Positions 14,394-22,294 of a stretch of DNA of 29,516 nucleotides are shown here, piece by piece (position 1 is the first letter of the stretch; each line of letters begins with the position of its first letter). The stretch is from Alphaproteobacteria bacterium (GTDB taxonomy: Bacteria > Pseudomonadota > Alphaproteobacteria > Micavibrionales > CSBR16-224), in assembly GCA_006226225.1 (NCBI GenBank), contig SBHI01000051.1, positions 1 through 29,516 of the forward strand. The letters run 5' to 3'. The translations under genes were made by a program, and so were the position numbers. The notes under the pieces are model-generated. The model was not told the DNA's origin. It searched no databases and saw nothing but the letters and a program-made list of their open reading frames with translations.

Positions 14394-15764
14394 TCAAACC
14401 GCCAGATGCTGAGTTTTTCCGTTTCTGCGCTGTTCACCGTCCTCGGAGCGGCATTTATACTGACACCAGAGATAACCGCCGATGCCGACCGATATGTTGG
14501 CAAGCGCAGTTGCCACATAAAGTCCTTTCAAGCCGAGGAAATGCGACAATAGCAGAGCCGGCGGCAGATACAACAACAAAAGACGCGAAAAGGTTAAAAA
14601 CAGTGATGCTTTTGGCGCGCCGATACCGTTCATCATGCTCCCCGATATCATCGCAACCCCTAGAAAACTATAGGTAAAAGGCACAATCATCAGATACCAG
14701 AAGGCGGAGTCAATCGCCGCGGGATTGTCGTCAAACAGCCTAATCAAAGGCAATGCCGCAATCCACAGAAAAACCGCCACCGACAACCCCCAGATCATGG
14801 AAAACCGCGCACCGCGATACACAACATGCCCGACGCGGTCTTTACGCCCTGCACCCCAGTTCTGGCCGACAATCGGGCCGGTGACAGAGGACATCGCATA
14901 AAGCACAATCAGGCACATCGCCTCCAGCCGCGTTGCCACACCATATCCGGCTACGGCTTCCGTCCCGTAACGTGCGACCAGCCAGGTCGTCAGCGCCATG
15001 GACAAAGGGCTCATCAAATTCGTTCCCAAAGCCGGAATACCGACATGCAAAATGGCTTTCCAGCTCTCCCAGATGCGCCGGAAACAGCTTTCCAGATTGA
15101 TAATCCGCATCCGGCGCGCCAACACGTAAAGCGACACGCAAAAAGCCACGGAATAGGAAATCACCGTCGCCAACGCCGCCCCTTGCATCTCCATGCGCGG
15201 AAAACCGAACAGGCCAAAAATAAAGACCGGATCAAGAGCCATATTCACAACAGCAATTAACACCATGATATAACCGGGAAATTTCGTATTCCCCATTGCG
15301 CGGATCGAAGCATTTCCGACCATCGGTACCACCACCAGAAAACAGCCGAAATACCAGATCCCCATATAATCACGGATATAGGGCAGCAATTCCTTTTCCG
15401 CCCCCAGCATGGTAAAAATCGGATCCATCAATGTGTAGCCGGTCACGGCAAAGGCAATGGAAATCATCAGCGCCAAAATCAGCGCCTGCGTCGTATAGGC
15501 TTTCACTTTCTCGGTATTGCGGCTGCCAAGTGCCCGCGCCACAACGGATGACACGCCGACCCCGATGCCGAAAGCCAAGGCGTTCCGTATCATCACAACA
15601 GGGAAAATAAAGCTGATTGCAGCAAGATGCGTGGTGCCAAGCTGCCCGACAAAGAAGGTGTCCACTACATTCATCATGATGACCGCCAGCAAGCCCATAA
15701 TCATCGGGATTGTCATACGAATCAAATGTCCTTGAACGCGTCCTTTTGTCAGATCGACTTGCAT
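14394..15764 (-). CDS. MATE family multidrug/toxin efflux transporter
   Basis: Inner-membrane antiporter of the multidrug and toxic compound extrusion family, exporting organic cations or metabolites in exchange for Na+ or H+. The 456 residues contain about 12 hydrophobic segments. MATE features include the N-terminal IPMIMGLLAVIMMNVVDTFFVGQLG, the following VVMIRNALAFGIGVGVSSVVARALG, and the mirrored second half with SSVTGPIVGQNWGAGRKDR. The ATG at 15764 is preceded by AAGGAAAG. It lies directly upstream of typA, so the transcript may carry both. Substrate cannot be read from the sequence. Confidence 0.93.
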   Translation of the reverse strand: MQVDLTKGRVQGHLIRMTIPMIMGLLAVIMMNVVDTFFVGQLGTTHLAAISFIFPVVMIRNALAFGIGVGVSSVVARALGSRNTEKVKAYTTQALILALMISIAFAVTGYTLMDPIFTMLGAEKELLPYIRDYMGIWYFGCFLVVVPMVGNASIRAMGNTKFPGYIMVLIAVVNMALDPVFIFGLFGFPRMEMQGAALATVISYSVAFCVSLYVLARRMRIINLESCFRRIWESWKAILHVGIPALGTNLMSPLSMALTTWLVARYGTEAVAGYGVATRLEAMCLIVLYAMSSVTGPIVGQNWGAGRKDRVGHVVYRGARFSMIWGLSVAVFLWIAALPLIRLFDDNPAAIDSAFWYLMIVPFTYSFLGVAMISGSMMNGIGAPKASLFLTFSRLLLLYLPPALLLSHFLGLKGLYVATALANISVGIGGYLWCQYKCRSEDGEQRRNGKTQHLAV

Positions 15765-15830
15765 GGAATGTACTTTCTTTCCTTATGCCTTCTTTCATGC
15801 GGGATACGCCGCCATTTTGCAAGAAATTTA

Positions 15831-15860
15831 TACTATATTTACCTTTTGCCTGTACTATAT
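15831..15860. repeat. direct repeat TACTATAT in a divergent promoter region
   Basis: TACTATAT occurs at 15831-15838 and again at 15853-15860, 22 bases apart (about two helical turns), in the gap between the MATE gene and the 15887 gene. The copies could be two -10-like boxes or half-sites for a regulator. No clear -35 partner was found. Confidence 0.3.
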
Positions 15861-15886
15861 GTTAAAGGCTGTGGTTGGAGAAAAAC

Positions 15887-16498
15887 ATGAAAAAAGACGC
15901 ATTTTATAACGCGCACGAAAAAACAGGCCATAACATCCGCGAAACCGCTTTCAAGCGTTTCCGCAAGCATAATATGTTCGAATACACCGCCACAACAGAC
16001 CGCTATGACCCGCTGGCGCAGGTTCTGGATGCCTATCTGAACCATTTTGAAGCCGCATGGGCGGAATTGTGGGAAATGCTTGATCTCGGCGATTATGACA
16101 GCAATGACGCCAAAACAGGAAAAGACGAAAGCTGTAAAAATGTCATGGGTTTAGCGGAATATATGCGTGACGCCGTCACAACCGCCGTCCTCGCCTATGA
16201 AACGCAAGAACCGGGGCAGGAATTTTTCGCCATGGTTCTGGTCGCACGTGACGCGCCGATGACCCCGCTCACAGACGAATTCCAATGCGTTTTTGAAAAT
16301 GAGGACGAAAACGACCATATCGAAGACAGCGTCCGTGCCATTGCCAATATTGCCGAAACCGTCAAACACGGCATCTGCGACATTTTATACAGCACGGCAG
16401 AAGATGCCTATATCGCCCTGCACAGCAAAGCGGACAAAGATGCCAGCATGCCAAAACGGCGCAAAGCAGGCAAACCGAACCTGACAGTCATCAGTTAA
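15887..16498 (+). CDS. hypothetical protein, first of a diverged paralogue pair
   Basis: I do not recognise this 203-residue protein. It is acidic in the middle, mostly helical by composition, and ends in a basic tail (PKRRKAGKPNLTVIS). There is no signal peptide or membrane segment. Its layout parallels the next gene (16601): Tyr-Asn-Ala-His-Glu-Lys-x-Gly near residues 7-13, then R..., DRYDPL, a HFEAAWAELW segment at 53-62, GLAEYM, and a late helix ending GICDIL. I chose the ATG at 15887 because GGAG lies 7 bases upstream; a TTG at 15875 would add four residues. A hairpin at 16518-16540 follows. The pair may belong functionally with the metallopeptidase and secretion genes that follow, which is inference. 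Confidence 0.78.
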   Translation: MKKDAFYNAHEKTGHNIRETAFKRFRKHNMFEYTATTDRYDPLAQVLDAYLNHFEAAWAELWEMLDLGDYDSNDAKTGKDESCKNVMGLAEYMRDAVTTAVLAYETQEPGQEFFAMVLVARDAPMTPLTDEFQCVFENEDENDHIEDSVRAIANIAETVKHGICDILYSTAEDAYIALHSKADKDASMPKRRKAGKPNLTVIS

Positions 16499-16517
16499 AA
16501 ACCGCCACCTGACGCAA

Positions 16518-16540
16518 GCGCCGGATTCGCATTCCGGCGC
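16518..16540 (+). terminator. hairpin between the two paralogues
   Basis: An 8-base GC-rich stem (GCGCCGGA at 16518-16525, TCCGGCGC at 16533-16540) with a 7-base loop, followed by GATTTATGTT. The T tract is poor, so it may act as an attenuator or mRNA stabiliser. Confidence 0.5.
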
Positions 16541-16600
16541 GATTTATGTTATGGTTTTCCTGATATTCGAATAAACAGACCGACAACAAAGGACAAAATT

Positions 16601-17146
16601 ATGACTGTCGATCTTTACGCACAAGCTTTTGAGAAAGCCGGCACGGATGTGGTGACAAAATCGTTGGAACGCCTGATGGGCGGACATTTGTCCGAATTCG
16701 GCGGGAGTGCCGATTACACGCAGCTGGAAAAGGATTTTGCCCGCGCCCTAGCTCCGCATTTTGCCGGACTTTACGCCGATTTCTGGAACAATGTTGAAAT
16801 GGAAGCGCATGACGTTTACGACGCAACGGGCGGACAATTCTACGGCTACCGTACGGCCGCCGCCATTGCTGACTATGTTGCGCTGAATGTGCAAGCAACG
16901 GATATGGATTTCACAATCCGCCATATTCCCGACGGCCAGAGCGAAACAGATGTCGCACTTGATTTTGTTGAAATGTTCAACAAACTGAAAGGTGACTTTT
17001 GCGAAATTATCCGGGTCACATCGCAGGAAAAACAGGACTCCATGCGCAAACTTGTGCCGGACGCCCCGAAACTGGAAGCCGCAGCAAAACCGAAACCCTC
17101 CGGTCCGAAAGACCCCTATACAGTTTCTGACGACCCTTATGCCTGA
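16601..17146 (+). CDS. hypothetical protein, second of a diverged paralogue pair
   Basis: A 181-residue protein of no family I recognise. It aligns along its length with the gene at 15887, with low identity and a few gaps: LYAQAFEKAG against FYNAHEKTG, SLERL against AFKRF, DYTQL against DRYDPL, HFAGLYADFW against HFEAAWAELW, AAIADYV against GLAEYMR, and FCEII against ICDIL. The C-terminus is a Lys/Pro-rich linker ending in DPYTVSDDPYA. There is no signal or membrane segment. AAAGGA lies 8-9 bases before the ATG. It follows the first paralogue after a hairpin, and precedes the metallopeptidase gene, which has its own promoter. Confidence 0.8.
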   Translation: MTVDLYAQAFEKAGTDVVTKSLERLMGGHLSEFGGSADYTQLEKDFARALAPHFAGLYADFWNNVEMEAHDVYDATGGQFYGYRTAAAIADYVALNVQATDMDFTIRHIPDGQSETDVALDFVEMFNKLKGDFCEIIRVTSQEKQDSMRKLVPDAPKLEAAAKPKPSGPKDPYTVSDDPYA

Positions 17147-17222
17147 AACCTTGCTGTTTTCATGGCAAAATACGCTGCGCTCGGCTATAAAAGAACAATT
17201 GACCACATATGCCCGAATATAT

Positions 17223-17251
17223 TTGATTTATATGTAAAATATATGTATACT
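17223..17251 (+). promoter_or_regulatory. promoter of the metallopeptidase-like gene
   Basis: TTGATT at 17223-17228 and TATACT at 17246-17251 with a 17-base spacer, in a very AT-rich stretch 33 bases before the start codon. Both boxes are close to consensus. Confidence 0.55.
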
Positions 17252-17283
17252 ATCCGCTGAAACAGACTGATGCAGGACGACGC

Positions 17284-18441
17284 ATGAAAAACGCCAAACA
17301 ACCGCAAAAAAAGCGCAAAGGAATGGGCTGGAAGGGGAAAACCCTGATCGGTCTCGGCATTACTTTTGGTGCTGTCGGCGGCGGGTTGTATTATCTTGGC
17401 GAAAAAACGCTGGAGATGGAAGCCCAGATCGACCAGACCAATTTTGACGAGGTCTGTGTCACCGTTGGTGAACCGGCCGGTCTTGCAGACAATCCTCTGA
17501 TGAATGTCTTCAATAATGATCTGGCAAAAATATTCAACGCCTTACAAAATTCTCCGCTTGGAAAACAGCTTTACGACTACGCAGATGCGGCTGACTTAAA
17601 AACCTGCTATCTGGATGATATCGCGCAGGAAATTCATGCGACTGCTTTTGTGGATTTGCAGGATCCGCCTTATATGGGCTACGGCCTCAGCATGATTACC
17701 AGCTCCACCCATAGCGGCGCAGAAACCACAGGGCACGAATTTTTTCATTTTTACCAGCGCAACAATGCACAAGCCGCACGTTTCACACCCGGCAACGCCA
17801 GTACAGGTGATCACCTGTTGCGGCTGATGATTATGGAGGCCGCAGCCAAAACAGTCGGCACAATGGTGCTGTACGAAATGGACGAATCCCCGCAGGAAAG
17901 TGTCAGCCGCTATCGCCTAACAGCAGATGACCGCGTAAATTTTGACTGGTATAAAAGATTCCTGAAGAAATACGAAGATCAGCCAGCCGAAGATGCAAAA
18001 ATTATGGCGGCCAAGGATATGATGCGCCACCTGCTCATCGGAGATATTCTCCATGACGGTTGGCGTGCCAGCTATTTGAAACGCCTTTACGTGAACGAAA
18101 TAACCACAGATGAGGAAACGGGTCATAAAGTATCCGATGAAACCGCGTTCAGGGCTCTTTATGAAGAACTGCGCCAACCGCAACACATCCGTTTTAGCAA
18201 TGCCGCGCTCCTCAAACTCTCAGAGCTGCCGGATGGACGTAATATCATGCCGGACAATCTCAGCCAGCAGGATATTCTTGATGCCATGCTCAACACTGTG
18301 AAAGAAATGGTGGAAACCTACGATCTATGGCCGGAGAAAGAAAACAGACCAGACAGCACACCAAAGCTGACGCAAACAAACGACAATGACAGCGCAGGCA
18401 GAACAAAGGCTGCAAGCTGGCGCCAACGCCTATCCCGCTAA
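17284..18441 (+). CDS. membrane-anchored putative HExxH metallopeptidase
   Basis: The 385-residue protein starts with a Lys-rich cytoplasmic stretch (MKNAKQPQKKRKGMGWKGK), then one hydrophobic segment at about 20-37. The rest is probably periplasmic. TTGHEFFHFYQRN contains HEFFH at 151-155, the zinc-binding HExxH motif. Glu185 in LMIMEAAAKT, 30 residues on, could be the third ligand as in gluzincins. Two cysteines (Cys58, Cys108) flank the region before the motif. The C-terminal 40 residues are polar and likely disordered. I cannot name the family with confidence; a DUF6782-like putative metallopeptidase is one possibility. AGGACG precedes the ATG. It converges on the Dot/Icm genes, so a role in envelope remodelling for, or export by, that system is possible but unproven. 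Confidence 0.75.
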   Translation: MKNAKQPQKKRKGMGWKGKTLIGLGITFGAVGGGLYYLGEKTLEMEAQIDQTNFDEVCVTVGEPAGLADNPLMNVFNNDLAKIFNALQNSPLGKQLYDYADAADLKTCYLDDIAQEIHATAFVDLQDPPYMGYGLSMITSSTHSGAETTGHEFFHFYQRNNAQAARFTPGNASTGDHLLRLMIMEAAAKTVGTMVLYEMDESPQESVSRYRLTADDRVNFDWYKRFLKKYEDQPAEDAKIMAAKDMMRHLLIGDILHDGWRASYLKRLYVNEITTDEETGHKVSDETAFRALYEELRQPQHIRFSNAALLKLSELPDGRNIMPDNLSQQDILDAMLNTVKEMVETYDLWPEKENRPDSTPKLTQTNDNDSAGRTKAASWRQRLSR

Positions 18442-18462
18442 TCCCCAAACCTATCAAAAAAG

Positions 18463-18488
18463 AAAAGGGGCTTTAAGAGCCCCTTTTT
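18463..18488. terminator. bidirectional terminator between metallopeptidase and dotF-like gene
   Basis: AAAAGGGGCT (18463-18472) pairs with AGCCCCTTTT (18478-18487) around a TTAAG loop, giving A and T tracts on both sides. It sits between the convergent genes and ends both transcripts. Confidence 0.85.
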
Positions 18489-18509
18489 GTATCTGCGCTT
18501 ATGCAGGAT

Positions 18510-19733
18510 TTACTGCTGCAGCGTTCCCTGCGTGCCTTTTACAATCCAAAGGCCGCTTCCCGCGCTCGGCGCGATCGAGGTAATACGTCCCAGTCCCGGA
18601 ACCGTATCGCCGACGGAAATTTCGCGTTTGCTGGAACTTCCTTTTTCAGAAATCCAAGCCGTCCCCGGCTGTGCTGAAACCATAACCCATTCGCGTTTCG
18701 GCGCTGTTTTGACGGTTTTGACAGGCTTTGCCGCTGTGGTATCCGCTGCAAAAGACGGTGCAGCCGTTTTCGGTGCCGATGCAGCACCGCGTGCAACTGA
18801 TGCCGTCTTTTTCAACTCACTGCGCAAGGCTTTGATATCCGCCTGCAAAGAGGATACATTACTTTGCAAACCAGCCAGATCTTTCTTGGTCACCACTGTT
18901 TTTTCCAGCCCGTGAACCGCCTTTTCCAAAACGGACATGCGGTCTTCCAGATCAATCAGCTGCTCGGTCTTTACAGCTGGCATCTGATTTGTCGTCGCAA
19001 CCAGTGAAGAAGCATCATTTGCTGTCTCATCCGCGACATCAGTCACAGCTTCCGGTTTTTCATCTGCGGTATCTGTTGTCAACACTGCGGGTGTTTCGTC
19101 AACAGCCGCCGCTTCAGTATCATCGGCACTGTCAAAAGAAAGAGCTGTTGCGTTATCCTCAGCAGGTGTCTCGCTTCCCCATGCCGCTACCTCAACAGCG
19201 TCATCCGCAGTTTCATCTTTTGCCGTATCGCCAAATGTCGCAAAACTCTCGGTATTTTCAGTATCAGATGTTGCATCATCGGCAGAGGTAGTATCAGCCG
19301 CATCCGATAAAGACGGCATCGGCGGTGCTTGAAAACCGAGCGGATCAATATTATTCGCAGTATCTTGTGTTGCACTGGAATCGATATCGCCATCCAGAAT
19401 ATCTGCTACATCTTTCGGCGTAGCCGCGACTTTCGGTTTCGGTGCTTCGTCCGCCGGCAAATAGCCGCGCACAGCCTCAGGCAGATAATCACGATAAGGT
19501 GCCCCAGCAGGTGTGGTTAGATAATAGAACCCGCCACCGGCACCGCCCAGCAAAATCAGGAGGAACAGAAAGATGCCGCCGCCGCCTTTTTTCTTGGCAG
19601 CTTTCTGCTGTGGTACAGCCTCTTCAAAACCACCTGCATCAGCCTCTTCGGGAAAACCTTCGTCATCAGATGGAAAGCCTTCATCTTCCCAATCGTCAAA
19701 CATTTCTTCTTTTTCATCCGAAGCCATCATCAT
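18510..19733 (-). CDS. DotF/IcmG-like type IVB secretion inner-membrane protein
   Basis: In Legionella, DotF (IcmG) is a bitopic inner-membrane protein of the Dot/Icm core complex. This 407-residue product has the same plan: an acidic cytoplasmic N-terminus (1-48), a Lys-rich stop, one membrane segment at about 52-72, and a long periplasmic part. Residues 118-250 are low-complexity and rich in Asp, Thr and Ala. A coiled coil covers about 258-310 (LEDRMSVLEKAVHGLEKTV). A small C-terminal domain at 347-407 begins EWVMVSAQPGTAWI. The assignment rests mainly on position after dotG, as in the Legionella order, and on architecture; sequence recognition alone is weak. It is longer than Legionella IcmG (about 270 residues). 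Three ATGs open the frame; the first (19733) is best placed after GGAAG. Confidence 0.65.
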   Translation of the reverse strand: MMMASDEKEEMFDDWEDEGFPSDDEGFPEEADAGGFEEAVPQQKAAKKKGGGGIFLFLLILLGGAGGGFYYLTTPAGAPYRDYLPEAVRGYLPADEAPKPKVAATPKDVADILDGDIDSSATQDTANNIDPLGFQAPPMPSLSDAADTTSADDATSDTENTESFATFGDTAKDETADDAVEVAAWGSETPAEDNATALSFDSADDTEAAAVDETPAVLTTDTADEKPEAVTDVADETANDASSLVATTNQMPAVKTEQLIDLEDRMSVLEKAVHGLEKTVVTKKDLAGLQSNVSSLQADIKALRSELKKTASVARGAASAPKTAAPSFAADTTAAKPVKTVKTAPKREWVMVSAQPGTAWISEKGSSSKREISVGDTVPGLGRITSIAPSAGSGLWIVKGTQGTLQQ

Positions 19734-19758
19734 TCATACTCTTCCGTTTTATTAAGCT

Positions 19759-21111
19759 TTATCTGTTCGCGTTGGACTCCCGGATTGACTCCAGCAGCAA
19801 CAGCCCCATCGGTGTACCTTGGTGCAGGTGAACCGTCAGCGGGCGATCAACACCTTCGTCAAGGATCTCCACGATACCGTCGGCAGCTTCCTTCACACCC
19901 GTCATCAACTCTTCACGTGTGTTCAGGTCTTCCTGAGACTGAATAGCTCCACCACCACCATCGGCAACGGCAGTCGTTTGCGTCTGTGTCGCCGCATCCG
20001 AGAACCCGGCCAGGAATTTCGATGCCGCAGGCAGAACGATACGCGTCCAGTAATGCTTATCAACATGCGATTTCATTCCGCCCAAAGTCGTTTCAGGATC
20101 AAGCGCGATGGCATCAATGTCATAGGTGATATCATCTTTCTGGATATAGGTGAAGGTAAGCACCATATATTCATCCTCTACCGTAAACTCACCCAATGCA
20201 CGACCACCCTTCAACGGCCCCTGCAAGACATGCGCCAAAACAGGTGTCGGTACATCCGAATTCAACTCGTTGAGAAGCTGCGCATAGATCACTTGTCCCA
20301 TCGCAATAATCACCGGATCGTCAGACACTTGGTCATCCGCAGCGGAAGCCGCAGCACTATCCATCGATCCCATACCCGCAGTATCGTAATTTCCGCCACC
20401 GCCGGTCATAGAAGATGAAGAACCTCCGCCTGATTCACGCTCTTTCAAAAGAAGGCTATAGGGCTCAGGTATTGAGGTCACCTTTTTATGTTCCGCAGAT
20501 TCCGGTGCTTTAGACGCAATAATCATTTGCATTTGCTGCACCAGCTGACTAACGAGTTCAGGATCCTGTACGATCTCGGTTTGCGGGCGGATCGGCTCGA
20601 TAATCGGCGTAATTTCCGGCACCGGCGCGGGCGCCGCTGTCGGATCTTCACTAAAATCGATCTCAAAGCGACGTGCCTCAGCAGTACGACGCCATTCCTG
20701 CAAGGGATCCGTTCCGATATTTTCCTCTTCTTCGTTACGGCTCACATCGAGCTGCCCCTGTACTTGCCCGATCGGTGTCGGCAAAGCACTACCCCCGATT
20801 TGCTTCGCAATTTCGGCACGTTTGACGTTGGTGTCTTCGACAGCCTTACGATATTCTTCCGATGTCTCCTCACCAACAGTACCTTGCGCCGTTGCTTTCG
20901 CACGCAGGATAGAGGTGTCTTCCGGATCTTCGGTCGCGCCGCCGCCAAAAACGGTCATATAAATGAACCCGACAATAATGGCGCCGACAACCACGGCTCC
21001 GATTTTCAGGAACGGGTTGTTATCCCACATATCTTTTAACGTAGGCTTACCTGTCGATACTTCGTCAGAAAACTCGTCCTCGAGATCCAAATCCATGTTA
21101 TCGCTACTCAT
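19759..21111 (-). CDS. dotG: DotG/IcmE type IVB secretion core protein (compact)
   Basis: DotG is the VirB10-like channel protein spanning both membranes in the Dot/Icm system. The 450-residue product has an acidic N-terminus, one membrane segment at about 36-56, a Pro-rich linker (158-180) and a Ser/Gly linker (225-260). The C-terminal VirB10/TrbI-like domain is at about 266-443. The block GQVIYAQLLNELNSDVPTPVLAHVLQGPLKGGRALG is the DotG signature. Residues 369-420 correspond to the outer-membrane antenna region. Legionella DotG has about 1050 residues because of a long array of pentapeptide-like repeats, which is absent here. The start overlaps the end of dotH by 8 bases, with GGGAG inside dotH as ribosome binding site. 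dotF follows after 25 bases. Confidence 0.9.
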   Translation of the reverse strand: MSSDNMDLDLEDEFSDEVSTGKPTLKDMWDNNPFLKIGAVVVGAIIVGFIYMTVFGGGATEDPEDTSILRAKATAQGTVGEETSEEYRKAVEDTNVKRAEIAKQIGGSALPTPIGQVQGQLDVSRNEEEENIGTDPLQEWRRTAEARRFEIDFSEDPTAAPAPVPEITPIIEPIRPQTEIVQDPELVSQLVQQMQMIIASKAPESAEHKKVTSIPEPYSLLLKERESGGGSSSSMTGGGGNYDTAGMGSMDSAAASAADDQVSDDPVIIAMGQVIYAQLLNELNSDVPTPVLAHVLQGPLKGGRALGEFTVEDEYMVLTFTYIQKDDITYDIDAIALDPETTLGGMKSHVDKHYWTRIVLPAASKFLAGFSDAATQTQTTAVADGGGGAIQSQEDLNTREELMTGVKEAADGIVEILDEGVDRPLTVHLHQGTPMGLLLLESIRESNANR

Positions 21112-22231
21112 TTGACATCGCTCCCGTGCTTAAATGTGCCTGTACCATCTGCCCTTTTTCAGACAAGAGGACAATCGGTGTCTCTTTCATGCTGTAAATG
21201 CGCGTACCATCGCCGGATGCAATGCTGCTCTCCCAGCTAGGAGACAGCAGAAGCAAGGGCGTACGCAGAATCATCCGTCCATCATCTGTCAACCATGCGC
21301 GTGTGCGCCCGTCCGTGCCTTCCACAGTCAGCATCTCCGCAGTCGCCGGAACATAACCGTCCATGAACTGAACAAGCTCCTCTGCAGAAGCGGTTGTTTC
21401 AATACCGCCCTTCTCTACAATCGGAATTTCCGCCAGCGGTCCTGTGCGCGGCATGCGCGCTTCGAAGCGGTAATGCACAACATCCAGCTGCGTATTCAAT
21501 GTCAGGGTAATCGGCGTACGCAGCTCTGCCAGACGAATGGAAATATTACCGCGTCCATGTGCCGTCATCGGCGTGATGCGGAAAATATGCCCGCCTTTTT
21601 CAGGGGAAATAATTTCAAATTCACCTGCCCAGCTAACATCCTGAATCGGCCAAGGCGCGCCGGTCATATCAACAACCGAAACGGTCGTAACATATCCCGG
21701 AGACATCTGGATCACGAGCGGCTCGGCACTCGGATCAAGAGACACGTTACCGACATAGGTTTTCGGTTCCGGAATTGTCACCGGCTGCTCAGCCGCCTCG
21801 CGGTTAACTTTGAACACATCCAGCACTTTGCGGATTTCTTCGGGTGTCAACGGCATCAAGGAATCCAAAGCGGAATCGAATGCAAGCTCCCGCAGCTTTT
21901 CTTTTTGCTGAGACGCTTCCTCTTCCATCTGACGCTGAATTTCTTCAGGAGACGGCGGGTTAAAGTTCATCGCAGGACGTCCGCTCCCGGGCAACGCACC
22001 ACCAGCACCAAGCGGACTGGGAGCTCCACCCGGCTGCATAGCAGGCGCTCCTCCCCCCAAGGGTGAAGCCAAAGGAGACGGTGATACGGCATCTTCCTGA
22101 AAGCCCGGCGCACTATCTTCTTGCGCATTTTGCCAAGGAAACTGCTGCGCCTGAACGGTTCCGCTCCCGCCTAAAGCCATAAAACATGTAAGCCCCAGCG
22201 CCAGAGTAAAAGTTTTTTTAAACAACGTCAT
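21104..22231 (-). CDS. dotH: DotH/IcmK type IVB secretion outer-membrane core protein
   Basis: DotH forms the outer-membrane part of the Dot/Icm core with lipoproteins DotC and DotD. The 375 residues begin with a Sec signal peptide, likely cleaved after TVQA near residue 28. A Gly/Pro-rich region (40-95) and a charged helix (95-116, EEIQRQMEEEASQQKEKLRE) follow. The family-typical LMPLTPEEIRKVLDVF is at about 125-140. The beta-rich domain after 160 contains PLVIQMSPGYVTTVSVVDMTGAPWPI, the hallmark of DotH/TraN. Length is close to Legionella IcmK (about 360). Cys16 is inside the signal sequence but preceded by Thr, so it is not a good lipobox. AAGAGG precedes the ATG. It lies between dotI and dotG in the Legionella order. 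Confidence 0.92.
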   Translation of the reverse strand: MTLFKKTFTLALGLTCFMALGGSGTVQAQQFPWQNAQEDSAPGFQEDAVSPSPLASPLGGGAPAMQPGGAPSPLGAGGALPGSGRPAMNFNPPSPEEIQRQMEEEASQQKEKLRELAFDSALDSLMPLTPEEIRKVLDVFKVNREAAEQPVTIPEPKTYVGNVSLDPSAEPLVIQMSPGYVTTVSVVDMTGAPWPIQDVSWAGEFEIISPEKGGHIFRITPMTAHGRGNISIRLAELRTPITLTLNTQLDVVHYRFEARMPRTGPLAEIPIVEKGGIETTASAEELVQFMDGYVPATAEMLTVEGTDGRTRAWLTDDGRMILRTPLLLLSPSWESSIASGDGTRIYSMKETPIVLLSEKGQMVQAHLSTGAMSNE

Positions 22232-22294
22232 TTCTATCCTCTTGCTTCACTTCTTCCCGAAAACGGTTCCCCGTTGTCACATACTCCGTATAAA

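Noticed and set aside
21134..22066. A 310-codon plus-strand frame opposite dotH
   Set aside because: Antisense shadow with Arg/His/Asn-rich composition; the minus-strand product has a signal peptide and DotH motifs.
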